The notes beneath the pieces were generated by a model, which worked only from the letters and a program-made list of their open reading frames with translations, made no database searches and had not been told where the DNA came from. The position numbers were made by a program, and so were the translations under genes. Positions 1 through 8,354 of a stretch of 22,396 nt of DNA are shown here, piece after piece. The stretch is from SIG480 sp045649265 (GTDB lineage Bacteria > Bacillota > Clostridia > Oscillospirales > JAAYXM01): the NCBI GenBank assembly GCA_045649265.1, contig JAZRPO010000024.1, positions 1 through 22,396 on the forward strand, written 5' to 3'. Positions within the stretch are counted from its first letter, which is position 1, and each line of letters begins with the position of its first letter.

Positions 1-1236
1 TTGCCCTGTTCCTGCAAGCCTTTTCAGCAAATCAAGGGTTTCGGATTCAGAAAGCTCTACTATACTCCGTCCGACCGTGTAATTGTTGTTCCCTACAATA
101 TGCTTACCATATCGCCCGGAATGAATCTTCATTGGGAAAGACGAAACATCTAAATGCTCACTCACTATATTCCCGGTGTTTTCGGGGTTGAGCGTTTTTA
201 ATATATCCGCCGTATCGTCTACCCTTTTTGTGGCCTCTCCGGCTTTGTCTGTAACCTTTACGGCATCTGCTACATCATCTGCCTTGTCTATGACCTTGGC
301 AGTATCAATTATCCTGTCTGCAGTGCGGGCTGTTTTCCCGATGTCGGCAATCTCTCCCACAAACGGAATTGCCCCGACAAGGTCGAGCCCTGCTCCGACA
401 AAGTCTCCGCGGAGAAGGTCAACCGGAATCTGAAGCAGGTTAGTGACCGTGTCAAGCCCCGGAACGAATGACGCTACTGTGAGAGCGGTGCTTGCACCAT
501 CAAGAACTTTTTGGTATGTACTTTTTTCTTTCTTTTCTTCCTTTTTCTCTCCGTATGGGTCGTTGAAACCTTCGAGAAACAGGTCGTTCGAATATTGCGT
601 GGGTTTTGCTTCCTCTTTCTTTTCGTATGTCCCATTCTCTTCCTGCATACCCCTGATGAAAAGCTCAAGCTCATCATCGCTCTCTATATCGCCCCCAAGG
701 CGCGTTTCTGGGAGTGAATACTGCACTACCTTCGGGTTTTTGCCGGTGTACGGGAGATTGTGCACCTTTGTCCTGTCTCCCGAAAAGAGAAAACTTCCCG
801 TGTTTGGTTCTCTCCACATCCCTGTTCCGTATGGGTTGTTTGTATTTTGCCGGCTCATTATACCCCGGTATTTTGCCTTTTCTTCCTCTTCCGCTTTTTT
901 GTCTGCGTTGAAGCCTAGGAGAAAAGGGTCTTGCGACCTTTCTCTTTTCATCCTTTCTGAATACGCTTTTCTGACATTTCTGTCCCTTTCCTCAATGTCA
1001 AATCCGGAGCTGTTTTGCGTCATTTGATTATTTGAGGTTTTCGCCATGTTATTATTGGGAGTTGTACCTGCAGCCTGAGGTTTATTTTCGGTTGTGATTG
1101 TGTTCTGCACAGCCGTCACTGGTGCTTCTTTCTTCTTCCCGGTGAATATGTCATATATTGAGTTTTGTGTAAAAAGCGGGTCAAGGAACAAAGGCGACTT
1201 TAAAAGCTTTTCTTTTGTTTGCTCATCTATTACCAT
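1..1236 (-). CDS. Polymorphic toxin, N-terminal part; Ntox50-like C-terminal domain cut by window edge
   Basis: An open frame of 412 codons runs leftwards from ATG at 1236-1234 to the window edge without a stop; the start has a GAAAGGAG ribosome site 5 bases upstream. Residues 1-240 are polar, charged and low-complexity, with no signal peptide. Residues about 241-300 form a Gly/Ala/Val-rich pre-toxin segment (VASFVPGLDTV, GAGLDLVGAIPFVGEIADIG), followed by a D/A/K-rich linker to about 350. Residues 369-412 (KIHSGRYGKHIVGNNNY, VGRSI, AGTGQ) resemble the start of the Ntox50 domain (bacterial toxin 50, a predicted nuclease) as I remember that family. The toxin core, its end and any immunity gene lie left of position 1. 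The secretion route is unknown; the same domain also occurs in phage head proteins, so a prophage origin is possible. The polymorphic-toxin layout is fairly certain; the exact toxin family is less so. Confidence 0.75.
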   Translation of the reverse strand, partial: MVIDEQTKEKLLKSPLFLDPLFTQNSIYDIFTGKKKEAPVTAVQNTITTENKPQAAGTTPNNNMAKTSNNQMTQNSSGFDIEERDRNVRKAYSERMKRERSQDPFLLGFNADKKAEEEEKAKYRGIMSRQNTNNPYGTGMWREPNTGSFLFSGDRTKVHNLPYTGKNPKVVQYSLPETRLGGDIESDDELELFIRGMQEENGTYEKKEEAKPTQYSNDLFLEGFNDPYGEKKEEKKEKSTYQKVLDGASTALTVASFVPGLDTVTNLLQIPVDLLRGDFVGAGLDLVGAIPFVGEIADIGKTARTADRIIDTAKVIDKADDVADAVKVTDKAGEATKRVDDTADILKTLNPENTGNIVSEHLDVSSFPMKIHSGRYGKHIVGNNNYTVGRSIVELSESETLDLLKRLAGTGQ

Positions 1237-1241
1237 TTATA

Positions 1242-1323
1242 TTCTCCTTTCTTTTTTATTCTGATGAAAGGAGAAATGCGGTATATGATACTTCGTTTGT
1301 ATTTATATTACCACATTTCTCCT
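1242..1323 (-). promoter_or_regulatory. Toxin mRNA leader with two mutually exclusive hairpins, one hiding the SD
   Basis: Three segments of the minus-strand transcript compete. Arm A (1323-1314) reads AGGAGAAATG, arm B (1278-1266) CATTTCTCCTTTC, and arm C (1251-1242) GAAAGGAGAA, which is the toxin ribosome binding site. B pairs perfectly with A over 10 bases (35-base loop) or with C over 10 bases (14-base loop), but the two pairings overlap in B. B:C buries the SD; A:B frees it. This is the layout of translational attenuation. The complementarity is read directly from the sequence; regulation is inferred. Confidence 0.5.
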
Positions 1324-1420
1324 AAAACTTAAAGATACTATGCGGCAATATATTTTCCTACGCTGATATTTCCCTCCTTCTGTACTGGCGCCGGCACTGT
1401 TTATTTCTTAAGATGTATTT

Positions 1421-1429
1421 AGTATACCA
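1421..1429 (-). promoter_or_regulatory. Probable toxin promoter, extended -10
   Basis: Read on the minus strand this is TGGTATACT, an extended -10 (TG-n-TATACT). No good -35 lies at 17 bases; a TTGTCA lies 21 bases upstream, inside the TTTGACA box array. Transcription would begin near 1414, giving a leader of about 180 nt before the toxin start. That leader also carries an unused SD-like AAGGAGGG (about 1380-1373) with no start codon at a suitable distance. Confidence 0.4.
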
Positions 1430-1445
1430 CAAATTTAATTTTTGG

Positions 1446-1513
1446 TTTGACAAGTTTGTGACAACTTTCAGAAAGATTTTTTGACACGATTTTGACAAAG
1501 CTTTTTGTCAAAA
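1446..1513. promoter_or_regulatory. Array of TTTGACA boxes and palindrome between divergent toxin and coaW
   Basis: TTTGACA occurs at 1446-1452, 1480-1486 and 1491-1497, the variant TGTGACA at 1457-1463, and the inverted copy TGTCAAA at 1506-1512. Boxes within each pair start 11 bases apart and the two pairs start 34 bases apart, so all face about the same side of the helix. The last two boxes form a perfect 10-base inverted repeat, TTTTGACAAA / TTTGTCAAAA (1490-1499 / 1504-1513, 4-base spacer). It looks like a multi-site operator serving both directions; the regulator is unknown. Confidence 0.45.
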
Positions 1514-1519
1514 AAACAG

Positions 1520-1548
1520 TTTATTTTGTGCAGATAATATGATATACT
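1520..1548 (+). promoter_or_regulatory. Possible coaW operon promoter
   Basis: TATACT at 1543-1548 is a good -10. The hexamer 17 bases upstream (TTTATT, 1520-1525) matches the -35 consensus poorly, so an activator may be needed; the box array ends 7 bases upstream. GATAAT at 1533 with TTGTCA at 1505 is an alternative, but its 22-base spacer is too long for ordinary sigma-A use. Confidence 0.3.
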
Positions 1549-1589
1549 ATATATTGATTAGTTATATATTCCGCTTGGGGGTGTATTAT

Positions 1590-2414
1590 ATGAAATGCGT
1601 TTTGGGAATCGACATTGGCGGAAGTACAACAAAAATTATAGGCTATCGTGACGGTGCGATTTTCTCTCCGTTCTTCGTCAAGGCGAGTGACCCGCGCGCA
1701 TCTCTTTACGGTGCATTCGGAAAGTTTTTAAGTGAAAACAAGCTCCCCCTTTCCGAGATAGAGAGCGTTATGATAACAGGCGTCGGTTCGGATAATTCTC
1801 AGACCGATATTTTCGGCATAAAGACGCGCAGAATAGAGGAGTTTCGTGCAGTCGGCAAGGGCGGGCTTTTCCTCAGCGGGCTTAAAAAGGCAGTGGTTGT
1901 CAGCATGGGGACGGGAACCGCGTTTGTTTCTGCTGACGAAAACGGTGTTTCCCACCTGGGCGGAACGGGTATCGGGGGTGGCACCCTCATCGGCCTTTCA
2001 AACCGTATGTTCAACATCCGCCATTTTGAGGACATTGTTGAAACTGCAAAGTCTGGGGATTTGAATAATATTGATTTGCACGTCCGTGACATCAGCCGAG
2101 AGGACATTGAAACCCTCGCTGCTGCGACAACGGCGTCCAACTTCGGAAAAATAAGCGACCTTGCAACAAACGCCGACCTTGCTCTGGGTGTCATAAATAT
2201 GGTGTTTCAGACAATCGGCGTTATGGCGGCATTTTCTGCGAAGAACGCCAACACGAAAAACATAGTGCTTACGGGAAATTTAACAAATGTCCCTCAGGCA
2301 GAAAATATTTTCAGAGGAGTAGAGTTGCTTCACGGTGTTAATTTTGTCATCCCCGAGTATTCGGAGTATGCAACGGCAACGGGTGCGGCGCTCATGTATG
2401 AAGAACTGATATGA
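1590..2414 (+). CDS. coaW: Type II pantothenate kinase
   Basis: Phosphorylates pantothenate with ATP, the first step of coenzyme A synthesis in the cytosol. The 274-residue protein has the ASKHA-fold ATP-binding signatures of the type II family: GIDIGGSTTK at residues 6-15, VSMGTGTAFVS at about 104-114, GGTGIGGGTLIGL at about 124-136, and a C-terminal LTGNLTNVPQ adenosine motif. An in-frame ATG lies 17 codons upstream (1539), but those codons would add a hydrophobic tail that the family lacks, and ATG 1590 follows a G-rich ribosome site (GGGGGTG), so 1590 is preferred. Type II kinases are usually resistant to CoA feedback (family knowledge). First gene of the plus-strand block; its stop overlaps the miaB start (ATGA). 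Confidence 0.88.
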   Translation: MKCVLGIDIGGSTTKIIGYRDGAIFSPFFVKASDPRASLYGAFGKFLSENKLPLSEIESVMITGVGSDNSQTDIFGIKTRRIEEFRAVGKGGLFLSGLKKAVVVSMGTGTAFVSADENGVSHLGGTGIGGGTLIGLSNRMFNIRHFEDIVETAKSGDLNNIDLHVRDISREDIETLAAATTASNFGKISDLATNADLALGVINMVFQTIGVMAAFSAKNANTKNIVLTGNLTNVPQAENIFRGVELLHGVNFVIPEYSEYATATGAALMYEELI

Positions 2415-3811
2415 AAGTAAAAGAAATTCCGGAAGAGCTTATGTGCCGTCAGCAGGAATATATCCGAGCTGTCGCAGAGCTCAATGAGGGCAAAGCTCTC
2501 GCTGCTTTTGTCGATACATACGGCTGTCAGCAGAACGAAGCAGACAGCGAAATAATTCGCGGCATTCTCCATGAAATGGGATATGAGATTGTTGAGGATG
2601 AAAACGTTGCGGATGTTATAGTCATAAACACATGTGCCGTTCGTGAGCATGCCGAACAGCGAGTTCTCGGCAACGTCGGTGCGCTCGTTCATGTCAAACG
2701 GAAGAGAAACTGCCTTATTGCAGTTTGTGGATGTATGGTTCAGCAACCTCATATGGCAGAAAAAATCAAGAGAAGCTTTCGCCATGTTGATATAGTTTTT
2801 GGAGTTCATGCACTTGTGAGGTTTCCTGAGCTTTTGTACCGTGCGCTTACCGAAAAAAAGAGGATTTTCGATATAGAAGCGTCTGACGGGCATATTGCCG
2901 AGGGTTTTCCTGTTATGCGAAAGGATAAGACCCGTGCCTGGATTTCCATTATGTATGGCTGCAACAACTTCTGCACATACTGCATAGTCCCGTACGTCAG
3001 GGGGCGTGAGCGCTCCCGTGACCCCGAAAAAATTATTTGCGAGGTTACAAGGCTTGTGAATGAGGGCTGTCGGGATATCACTCTTCTCGGGCAGAATGTC
3101 AACTCATACGGTAACGACCTTGGCGGTGAGGTTGATTTTTCAACCCTGCTTGAAAGGATTAACGCAGTTCCCGGCAATTTCAGAATCCGATTTATGACGA
3201 GCCATCCGAAGGATGCAACTCCCAAGCTTTTTGATACCATGGCAAAATGCGAGAAGGTCGCAAAGCATATCCACCTTCCGTTCCAGTCGGGAAGCGACAG
3301 AATCTTAAAGCTGATGAACAGAAAATACGACAACGAAAAATACCGCGCTCTTGTTGCATATGCAAGGGAGAAGATGCCCGGGATATCGATTACCAGCGAT
3401 GTTATTATAGGCTTTCCCGGCGAAACCGAAGAGGATTTTGCGGAAACTATGAAGCTTGTTTCGGATATAGGGTTTGACGGGCTTTTTGTGTTTATATACT
3501 CAAAACGAAGCGGAACTCCCGCTGCCGAAATGGAGGACCACACTCCGAGAAGCGAAAAGGTAAAGCGCTTTAAGAGGCTTTTTGAAATGCATGAAGAGGG
3601 TACTGCTGCCAGGAGCCGTGCGCTTATCGGCAGTGAGGTTGAGGTTCTGATTGAGGCAACCCAGAATGATGAGAATGGGTACAATCTCCTTGCGCGGACT
3701 GACGGAAACCGCCCGATAAGCCTCAAAGGTGATGCAAATCTGGTAGGGACCTTCGCCCGCGCGAGAATTACTGAATCTGCAAAATGGGGAATGCACGGCG
3801 AGCTTGTATAA
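2411..3811 (+). CDS. miaB: tRNA-2-methylthio-N6-dimethylallyladenosine synthase
   Basis: Radical-SAM enzyme that adds a methylthio group to i6A37 of tRNAs reading UNN codons, acting after MiaA. The 466-residue protein has the three-domain layout of the family. An N-terminal UPF0004 domain carries the auxiliary-cluster cysteines C39 (TYGCQQNEADSE), C75 (NTCAVREHAE) and C108 (CGCMVQ). The radical-SAM core has CxxxCxxC at C184/C188/C191 (GCNNFCTYCIVPYVRGRERSR), and a TRAM domain closes the protein from about residue 400. The QQNEADSE and GQNVNSYG motifs favour MiaB over RimO or MtaB. Translationally coupled to coaW by a four-base overlap; its partner miaA lies four genes downstream in the same direction. 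Confidence 0.95.
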   Translation: MKVKEIPEELMCRQQEYIRAVAELNEGKALAAFVDTYGCQQNEADSEIIRGILHEMGYEIVEDENVADVIVINTCAVREHAEQRVLGNVGALVHVKRKRNCLIAVCGCMVQQPHMAEKIKRSFRHVDIVFGVHALVRFPELLYRALTEKKRIFDIEASDGHIAEGFPVMRKDKTRAWISIMYGCNNFCTYCIVPYVRGRERSRDPEKIICEVTRLVNEGCRDITLLGQNVNSYGNDLGGEVDFSTLLERINAVPGNFRIRFMTSHPKDATPKLFDTMAKCEKVAKHIHLPFQSGSDRILKLMNRKYDNEKYRALVAYAREKMPGISITSDVIIGFPGETEEDFAETMKLVSDIGFDGLFVFIYSKRSGTPAAEMEDHTPRSEKVKRFKRLFEMHEEGTAARSRALIGSEVEVLIEATQNDENGYNLLARTDGNRPISLKGDANLVGTFARARITESAKWGMHGELV

Positions 3812-3843
3812 ATTTATTTTACGGTTAGAGAAGGTAGAAGAAT

Positions 3844-6438
3844 ATGGAAGAATACTCTCCGATGATGACGCAATATATGAGGATAAAGGAGCAGAATAAA
3901 GACAGTATTCTGTTCTTCCGCCTTGGCGATTTTTACGAAATGTTCTTTGACGATGCCATTCTTGCATCGCAGGAGTTAGAACTCACTCTCACAGGCCGCG
4001 ACTGCGGAAGAGAAGAGCGTGCGCCGATGTGCGGAGTTCCTTATCATTCCTGCGAGGCATATATTGCGCGGCTTATCGCAAAGGGGTATAAGGTTGCAAT
4101 ATGCGAGCAGACGGAAGAGCCCGGCAAGGGTCAAAAGCTCGTAAAACGCGATATTGTGCGAGTTATTACACCGGGAACCGTAATTGAAAACACAATGCTT
4201 GATGAGAAGAAGAACAACTTCATCTGCGGCATATTCTGCGAGGGCAAGAAAGCCGGAGTATGCTTTATCGACATTACAACCGGACAGGCAAGCGCGTGTG
4301 AGCTTTCGGGGGACGATGTCGGAGAGCTCATTATGGAGGAGATTTTCAAGTTTGCACCTGCCGAGGCTATTGCAAACGAATCCTTCTTCGAAAATGATTT
4401 CTTCTGCGACTATATGAGAAAAAATCTCAATATGAGCCTTGAAAAAAACGATGAGATTTTCCTGTACGATGCGGCAGTTGATGCTATAAAATCACATTTT
4501 AATGTTTCGGATGTTACTTCTTTGAAGCTTCCGAAGGCTTCGCTTGCAGTAAATGCGTGCGGAGGGCTTCTTTCGTATATCCACGAAACACAAAAGACAA
4601 ATCTTTCGCATATAAACAAGCTTGAGCTTTATTCCAGAGAGCAATATATGCTTCTTGATGAGACTGCGAGAAGAAATCTTGAAATATGCGAGACCATGCG
4701 CGGCAAGGAAAAGCGCGGCTCACTCCTCTGGGTTATTGACAAAACAAGAACCTCAATGGGCGGCAGGCTTATTCGTTCATGGCTTGAAAAACCGCTTATG
4801 GACGTTGCGGAAATAGATTGCAGGCTTGACGCGGTTGAGGCGCTTGTCAGGGAACCCATAACGCGTGAGGAAATCTCCGAAACACTTCGCTCCGTGCGTG
4901 ACATCGAGCGTCTCGTGGGCAGAGTTGTATATGGAATTGCAAACGGGCGTGACCTTGTTGCAATGGCAAAGACGTTCTGCGAGCTTCCGGGGATAAAAGA
5001 AAAGCTGTCGTCGCTTTCTGCCCATTTTCTCAAAAATGTAAATGAAGAAATTGATGAGCTTTCAGATATGTATAAGCTCATTGATGATGCAATAGACGAG
5101 GAGGCTCCTGTTTCAATCAGAGAAGGGAAGATATTCAAGGCAGGATACAGCGCTGATGTTGACAGGCTCCGCGACATCGTTGAAAACGGAACAAAATATC
5201 TGACCGAGCTTGCTCTGCGCGAAAAGGAAAAAACGGGCATCAAAAACCTCAAAATTGGATACAACCGTGTTTTTGGTTACTATATTGAGGTTTCAAAGTC
5301 AAATATCAATGATGTTCCCGAGTATTACATAAGAAAACAAACTCTTGCAAATGGTGAGAGATACATTACAGACGAGCTTAAAGACCTTGAAAGCCAGATT
5401 CTCGGCGCAAAGGAAATGGTATGCCGTCTTGAAACGGAAATGTTCCGCGAGCTCTGCGATGAGATAAGCAAGAACGTTGAGAGAATTCAAAAGACCTCCG
5501 CAGCTCTTGCGCGTCTTGATGTTGCAGTTTCGCTTGCATCTGTTGCCGCCCGCTTCGGTTATGTGCGCCCAAAGGTCACAAGCGGCGCAAAAATCAGCAT
5601 AAAAGACGGAAGGCATCCTGTTGTTGAGCGTGTTATGAAGGACAGCCTCTTTGTGCCGAATGATGCGATTATTGATTGTGGCGATAACAGAATGGCGATT
5701 ATAACCGGCCCGAACATGGCGGGAAAATCCACCTTTATGCGTCAGGTTGCACTTATTACCCTTATGGCACAGATAGGATCCTTCGTGCCTGCCAAGAGTG
5801 CAGAAATAGGAGTGGTTGACAGAATCTTTACCCGCATAGGCGCATCTGACGATCTTGCCTCGGGCAAATCAACCTTTATGGTTGAAATGAGCGAGGTTTC
5901 CGAAATTATTAAAAAGGCAACAAAGAAAAGCCTTATAATTCTTGACGAAATAGGGCGTGGCACGTCAACGTTCGACGGAATGGCTATTGCCCGAGCAGTT
6001 ATAGAATATGTTTCTGATAAGGATTGCATTGGAGCAAAAACGCTGTTTGCAACACATTACCACGAGCTTACGGAGCTTGAAGGAAAGCTCCCGGGAGTCA
6101 AGAACTATAACATCGCGGTAAAGAAGCACGGCTTTGATATAACCTTCCTGAGAAAGATTGTAAGAGGAAGCGCTGATGACAGCTATGGCATCGAGGTTGC
6201 GCGACTTGCGGGCATTCCGGACGCGGTAACCCTCCGTGCGCGGGAAATTCTCGAAAGTCTCGAAGCAGACGGAACTCTTGCAAAAGCAGAGTTTGTGATT
6301 CCGGAGGAACGCCGCCGCTCGCACGAGGGCGATAAAATTCTCTCAGAGCTTGCGCATATGGATGTTAACACGCTCTCTCCGCTTGAAGCGTTGTCTGTTT
6401 TGTTTGAAATTGCAAAACGCGCCCGCGAGGCTGAATGA
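3844..6438 (+). CDS. mutS: DNA mismatch repair protein MutS
   Basis: Recognises mismatches and small loops and recruits MutL. At 864 residues it is full length for the family. The N-terminal domain carries the mismatch-wedging Phe-x-Glu in GDFYEMFFDD (about residue 30), with the connector, lever and clamp regions following. The C-terminal ABC-type ATPase has Walker A GPNMAGKS at 622-629, the signature region around DLASGKSTFMVEMSE, Walker B LIILDEIGRGTSTFDG at about 697-712, and the FATHYHEL switch. The ATG follows GAAGGTAG at normal spacing, 32 bases after miaB. It is MutS1 rather than MutS2, because the mismatch domain is present and there is no Smr tail. mutL follows after 30 bases. Confidence 0.97.
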   Translation: MEEYSPMMTQYMRIKEQNKDSILFFRLGDFYEMFFDDAILASQELELTLTGRDCGREERAPMCGVPYHSCEAYIARLIAKGYKVAICEQTEEPGKGQKLVKRDIVRVITPGTVIENTMLDEKKNNFICGIFCEGKKAGVCFIDITTGQASACELSGDDVGELIMEEIFKFAPAEAIANESFFENDFFCDYMRKNLNMSLEKNDEIFLYDAAVDAIKSHFNVSDVTSLKLPKASLAVNACGGLLSYIHETQKTNLSHINKLELYSREQYMLLDETARRNLEICETMRGKEKRGSLLWVIDKTRTSMGGRLIRSWLEKPLMDVAEIDCRLDAVEALVREPITREEISETLRSVRDIERLVGRVVYGIANGRDLVAMAKTFCELPGIKEKLSSLSAHFLKNVNEEIDELSDMYKLIDDAIDEEAPVSIREGKIFKAGYSADVDRLRDIVENGTKYLTELALREKEKTGIKNLKIGYNRVFGYYIEVSKSNINDVPEYYIRKQTLANGERYITDELKDLESQILGAKEMVCRLETEMFRELCDEISKNVERIQKTSAALARLDVAVSLASVAARFGYVRPKVTSGAKISIKDGRHPVVERVMKDSLFVPNDAIIDCGDNRMAIITGPNMAGKSTFMRQVALITLMAQIGSFVPAKSAEIGVVDRIFTRIGASDDLASGKSTFMVEMSEVSEIIKKATKKSLIILDEIGRGTSTFDGMAIARAVIEYVSDKDCIGAKTLFATHYHELTELEGKLPGVKNYNIAVKKHGFDITFLRKIVRGSADDSYGIEVARLAGIPDAVTLRAREILESLEADGTLAKAEFVIPEERRRSHEGDKILSELAHMDVNTLSPLEALSVLFEIAKRAREAE

Positions 6439-6468
6439 AGTTTGATGTTTTGAAAGGAGCAGAGTTTT

Positions 6469-8346
6469 ATGGCACTTATAAATGTGCTCGATAAGCAGCT
6501 TGCGAATATGATAGCCGCAGGTGAGGTTGTAGAAAATCCTGCTTCGGTTGTAAAGGAGCTTGTTGAAAATGCAGTGGATGCAAAGTCAGGCTCTATCACC
6601 TGTGAAATCCAGAACGGCGGCATATCGTATATAAGAATAACCGATGACGGTATCGGTATGGACAGAAGCGATGCGAAAACTGCATTTCTTCGCCATGCTA
6701 CAAGCAAAATTTCAAAGGCAGAGGACCTGAACCGCATTTCAACTCTGGGCTTCCGTGGTGAAGCTCTTGCTGCGATTTCTGCCGTTTCAAAGGTTGACCT
6801 TATCACAAAGACACATGCGGCAGAAATGGGGACTGCGCTTCGTGTAGAAGCGGGCAAGGTCATCCGCGAAAGTGATTCGGGATGCCCTGACGGTACTACG
6901 ATAATAGTCCGTGAGCTTTTTTATAACACCCCTGCCCGAATGAGATTTTTAAAAAAGGATGCAACAGAGGCAGCAAATGTCGAGAACGTCATAAAATCCC
7001 AGGCTCTTGCGCATCCTGAAATTTCGTTTAAATTTATAAAAGATGGCAAGGATATCATCCATACTCCCGGTGACGGCATCTTGAAGTCTTGTATATACGC
7101 TGTTTTTGGCAGAGATTTTGCAAATAATATGAATTCTGTTGAGATAACTGAGCGGAACATGACGCTCTCGGGCTTTACCTGCTCGGCTCACGCATCAAGA
7201 GGAAACCGTGCGTTGCAGTTCTATTTCATAAACGGTCGCCCGATTAAATCGGGGCTTCTTGCTGCGGCGCTTGATAACGCATACCGCGAGCGCCTTATGA
7301 AAGGCAGATTTCCGACGTGCGTCCTGAATCTGACAATCCCTGCAGGGAATGTTGATGTCAATGTTCATCCGGCAAAAACTGAGGTGAAATTTGCAAATGA
7401 GCGGGATGTTTTTGATATATTCTATTTTGGAGTCCGCTCAGCTCTTGAAAAAAGCGATGAGAGGAAAATTGTTCCTCCACTCATGGCAAAACCCGCTGCG
7501 GTTGACAGCATAACAGGTAATCAGGCGAGGTTATCGGACAAACCTTCTTTGGTCGAGAAAAAGGAAGAAGGGCAAGTGCCGAAAGTGTTTCCGTCATTTG
7601 CTCCGTCGTCAACGAAGCAGAGGGTAACGCTTCGCTCGACGCAAATGGGCGTGTATGGTGTGAGCTCGATAAAAAAAGAGGAAGCAGAGCATCGGGAAGA
7701 GCCTCGGATTATTGATAAAGTTACTGAAAAGGCTAAAGAAGAAAAAATTTCACCGTCAACGGAGAGAACAGAGGAGCTTCCGATTAGGCTCATCGGTGAG
7801 GCGATGAACACGTATATCATAGTCGAGAGTGGAGATTCTGTATTCTTCATTGATAAGCATGCAGCGCACGAGCGGATTATTTTCGAAAAGCTCCAAAAAA
7901 CAATCGGTGAGCCGCAATCTCAATTTCTCCTTGCTCCCGAAACCATTTCGCTTGATAAGACTCTCGCTACAGCGCTTCTTGAAAACCGCGATGAGATTTC
8001 AAAAATAGGCTTCGATATTGATGAGTTTGGTGACGGGTGCGTAATAGTTTCGGCGGTGCCGGATGGGATAGATGCAGCAGATGCAACAAGCGTGCTTGAA
8101 GAGCTTGCAGAGCTTCTCAAAACCGGCGCACGGGCAAAGCGGCCTGAAATCCTGTCAGAAATAATGTATTCAGTTGCATGCAAGGCAGCGTGCAAGGCGG
8201 GCCAGAAGAACAGCAACGAAGAGCTTCTTGCAATAGCAAGGCGAGTTCTGTGTGAGGATGACATCAGATACTGTCCTCACGGCAGACCTGTTATGCTTGA
8301 ATATACGAAAGCGGACCTTGAACGCAAGTTCAAGAGAACAGTGTAG
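6469..8346 (+). CDS. mutL: DNA mismatch repair protein MutL, endonuclease type
   Basis: Couples MutS mismatch recognition to strand incision. The N-terminal GHKL ATPase shows GEVVENPASVVKELVENAVDA (about 18-38), DDGIGM and the TLGFRGEAL motif; DVNVHPAKTEVKF marks the transducer domain. Residues about 340-440 are a charged, poorly conserved linker. The C-terminal dimerisation/nuclease domain carries DKHAAHERIIFE (462-473), which fits the endonuclease motif DQHA(X)2E(X)4E except for Lys in place of Gln, plus ACKAACKAG and CPHGRP (602-607). It is therefore expected to nick DNA itself, consistent with organisms lacking MutH. The ATG is preceded by AAAGGAG, and mutS lies immediately upstream. Confidence 0.96.
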   Translation: MALINVLDKQLANMIAAGEVVENPASVVKELVENAVDAKSGSITCEIQNGGISYIRITDDGIGMDRSDAKTAFLRHATSKISKAEDLNRISTLGFRGEALAAISAVSKVDLITKTHAAEMGTALRVEAGKVIRESDSGCPDGTTIIVRELFYNTPARMRFLKKDATEAANVENVIKSQALAHPEISFKFIKDGKDIIHTPGDGILKSCIYAVFGRDFANNMNSVEITERNMTLSGFTCSAHASRGNRALQFYFINGRPIKSGLLAAALDNAYRERLMKGRFPTCVLNLTIPAGNVDVNVHPAKTEVKFANERDVFDIFYFGVRSALEKSDERKIVPPLMAKPAAVDSITGNQARLSDKPSLVEKKEEGQVPKVFPSFAPSSTKQRVTLRSTQMGVYGVSSIKKEEAEHREEPRIIDKVTEKAKEEKISPSTERTEELPIRLIGEAMNTYIIVESGDSVFFIDKHAAHERIIFEKLQKTIGEPQSQFLLAPETISLDKTLATALLENRDEISKIGFDIDEFGDGCVIVSAVPDGIDAADATSVLEELAELLKTGARAKRPEILSEIMYSVACKAACKAGQKNSNEELLAIARRVLCEDDIRYCPHGRPVMLEYTKADLERKFKRTV

Positions 8347-8354
8347 GATAAGGC

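Noticed and set aside
176..1027. Plus-strand open frames opposite the toxin gene
   Set aside because: They are Ser/Phe-rich shadows of the minus-strand toxin frame, lack ribosome sites, and the toxin frame has a good SD and recognisable domains.
1266..1332. 18-codon plus-strand leader ORF starting at ATG 1276
   Set aside because: The SD-like GGAG is only about two bases from the ATG, and the sequence is better explained as arms of the toxin leader.
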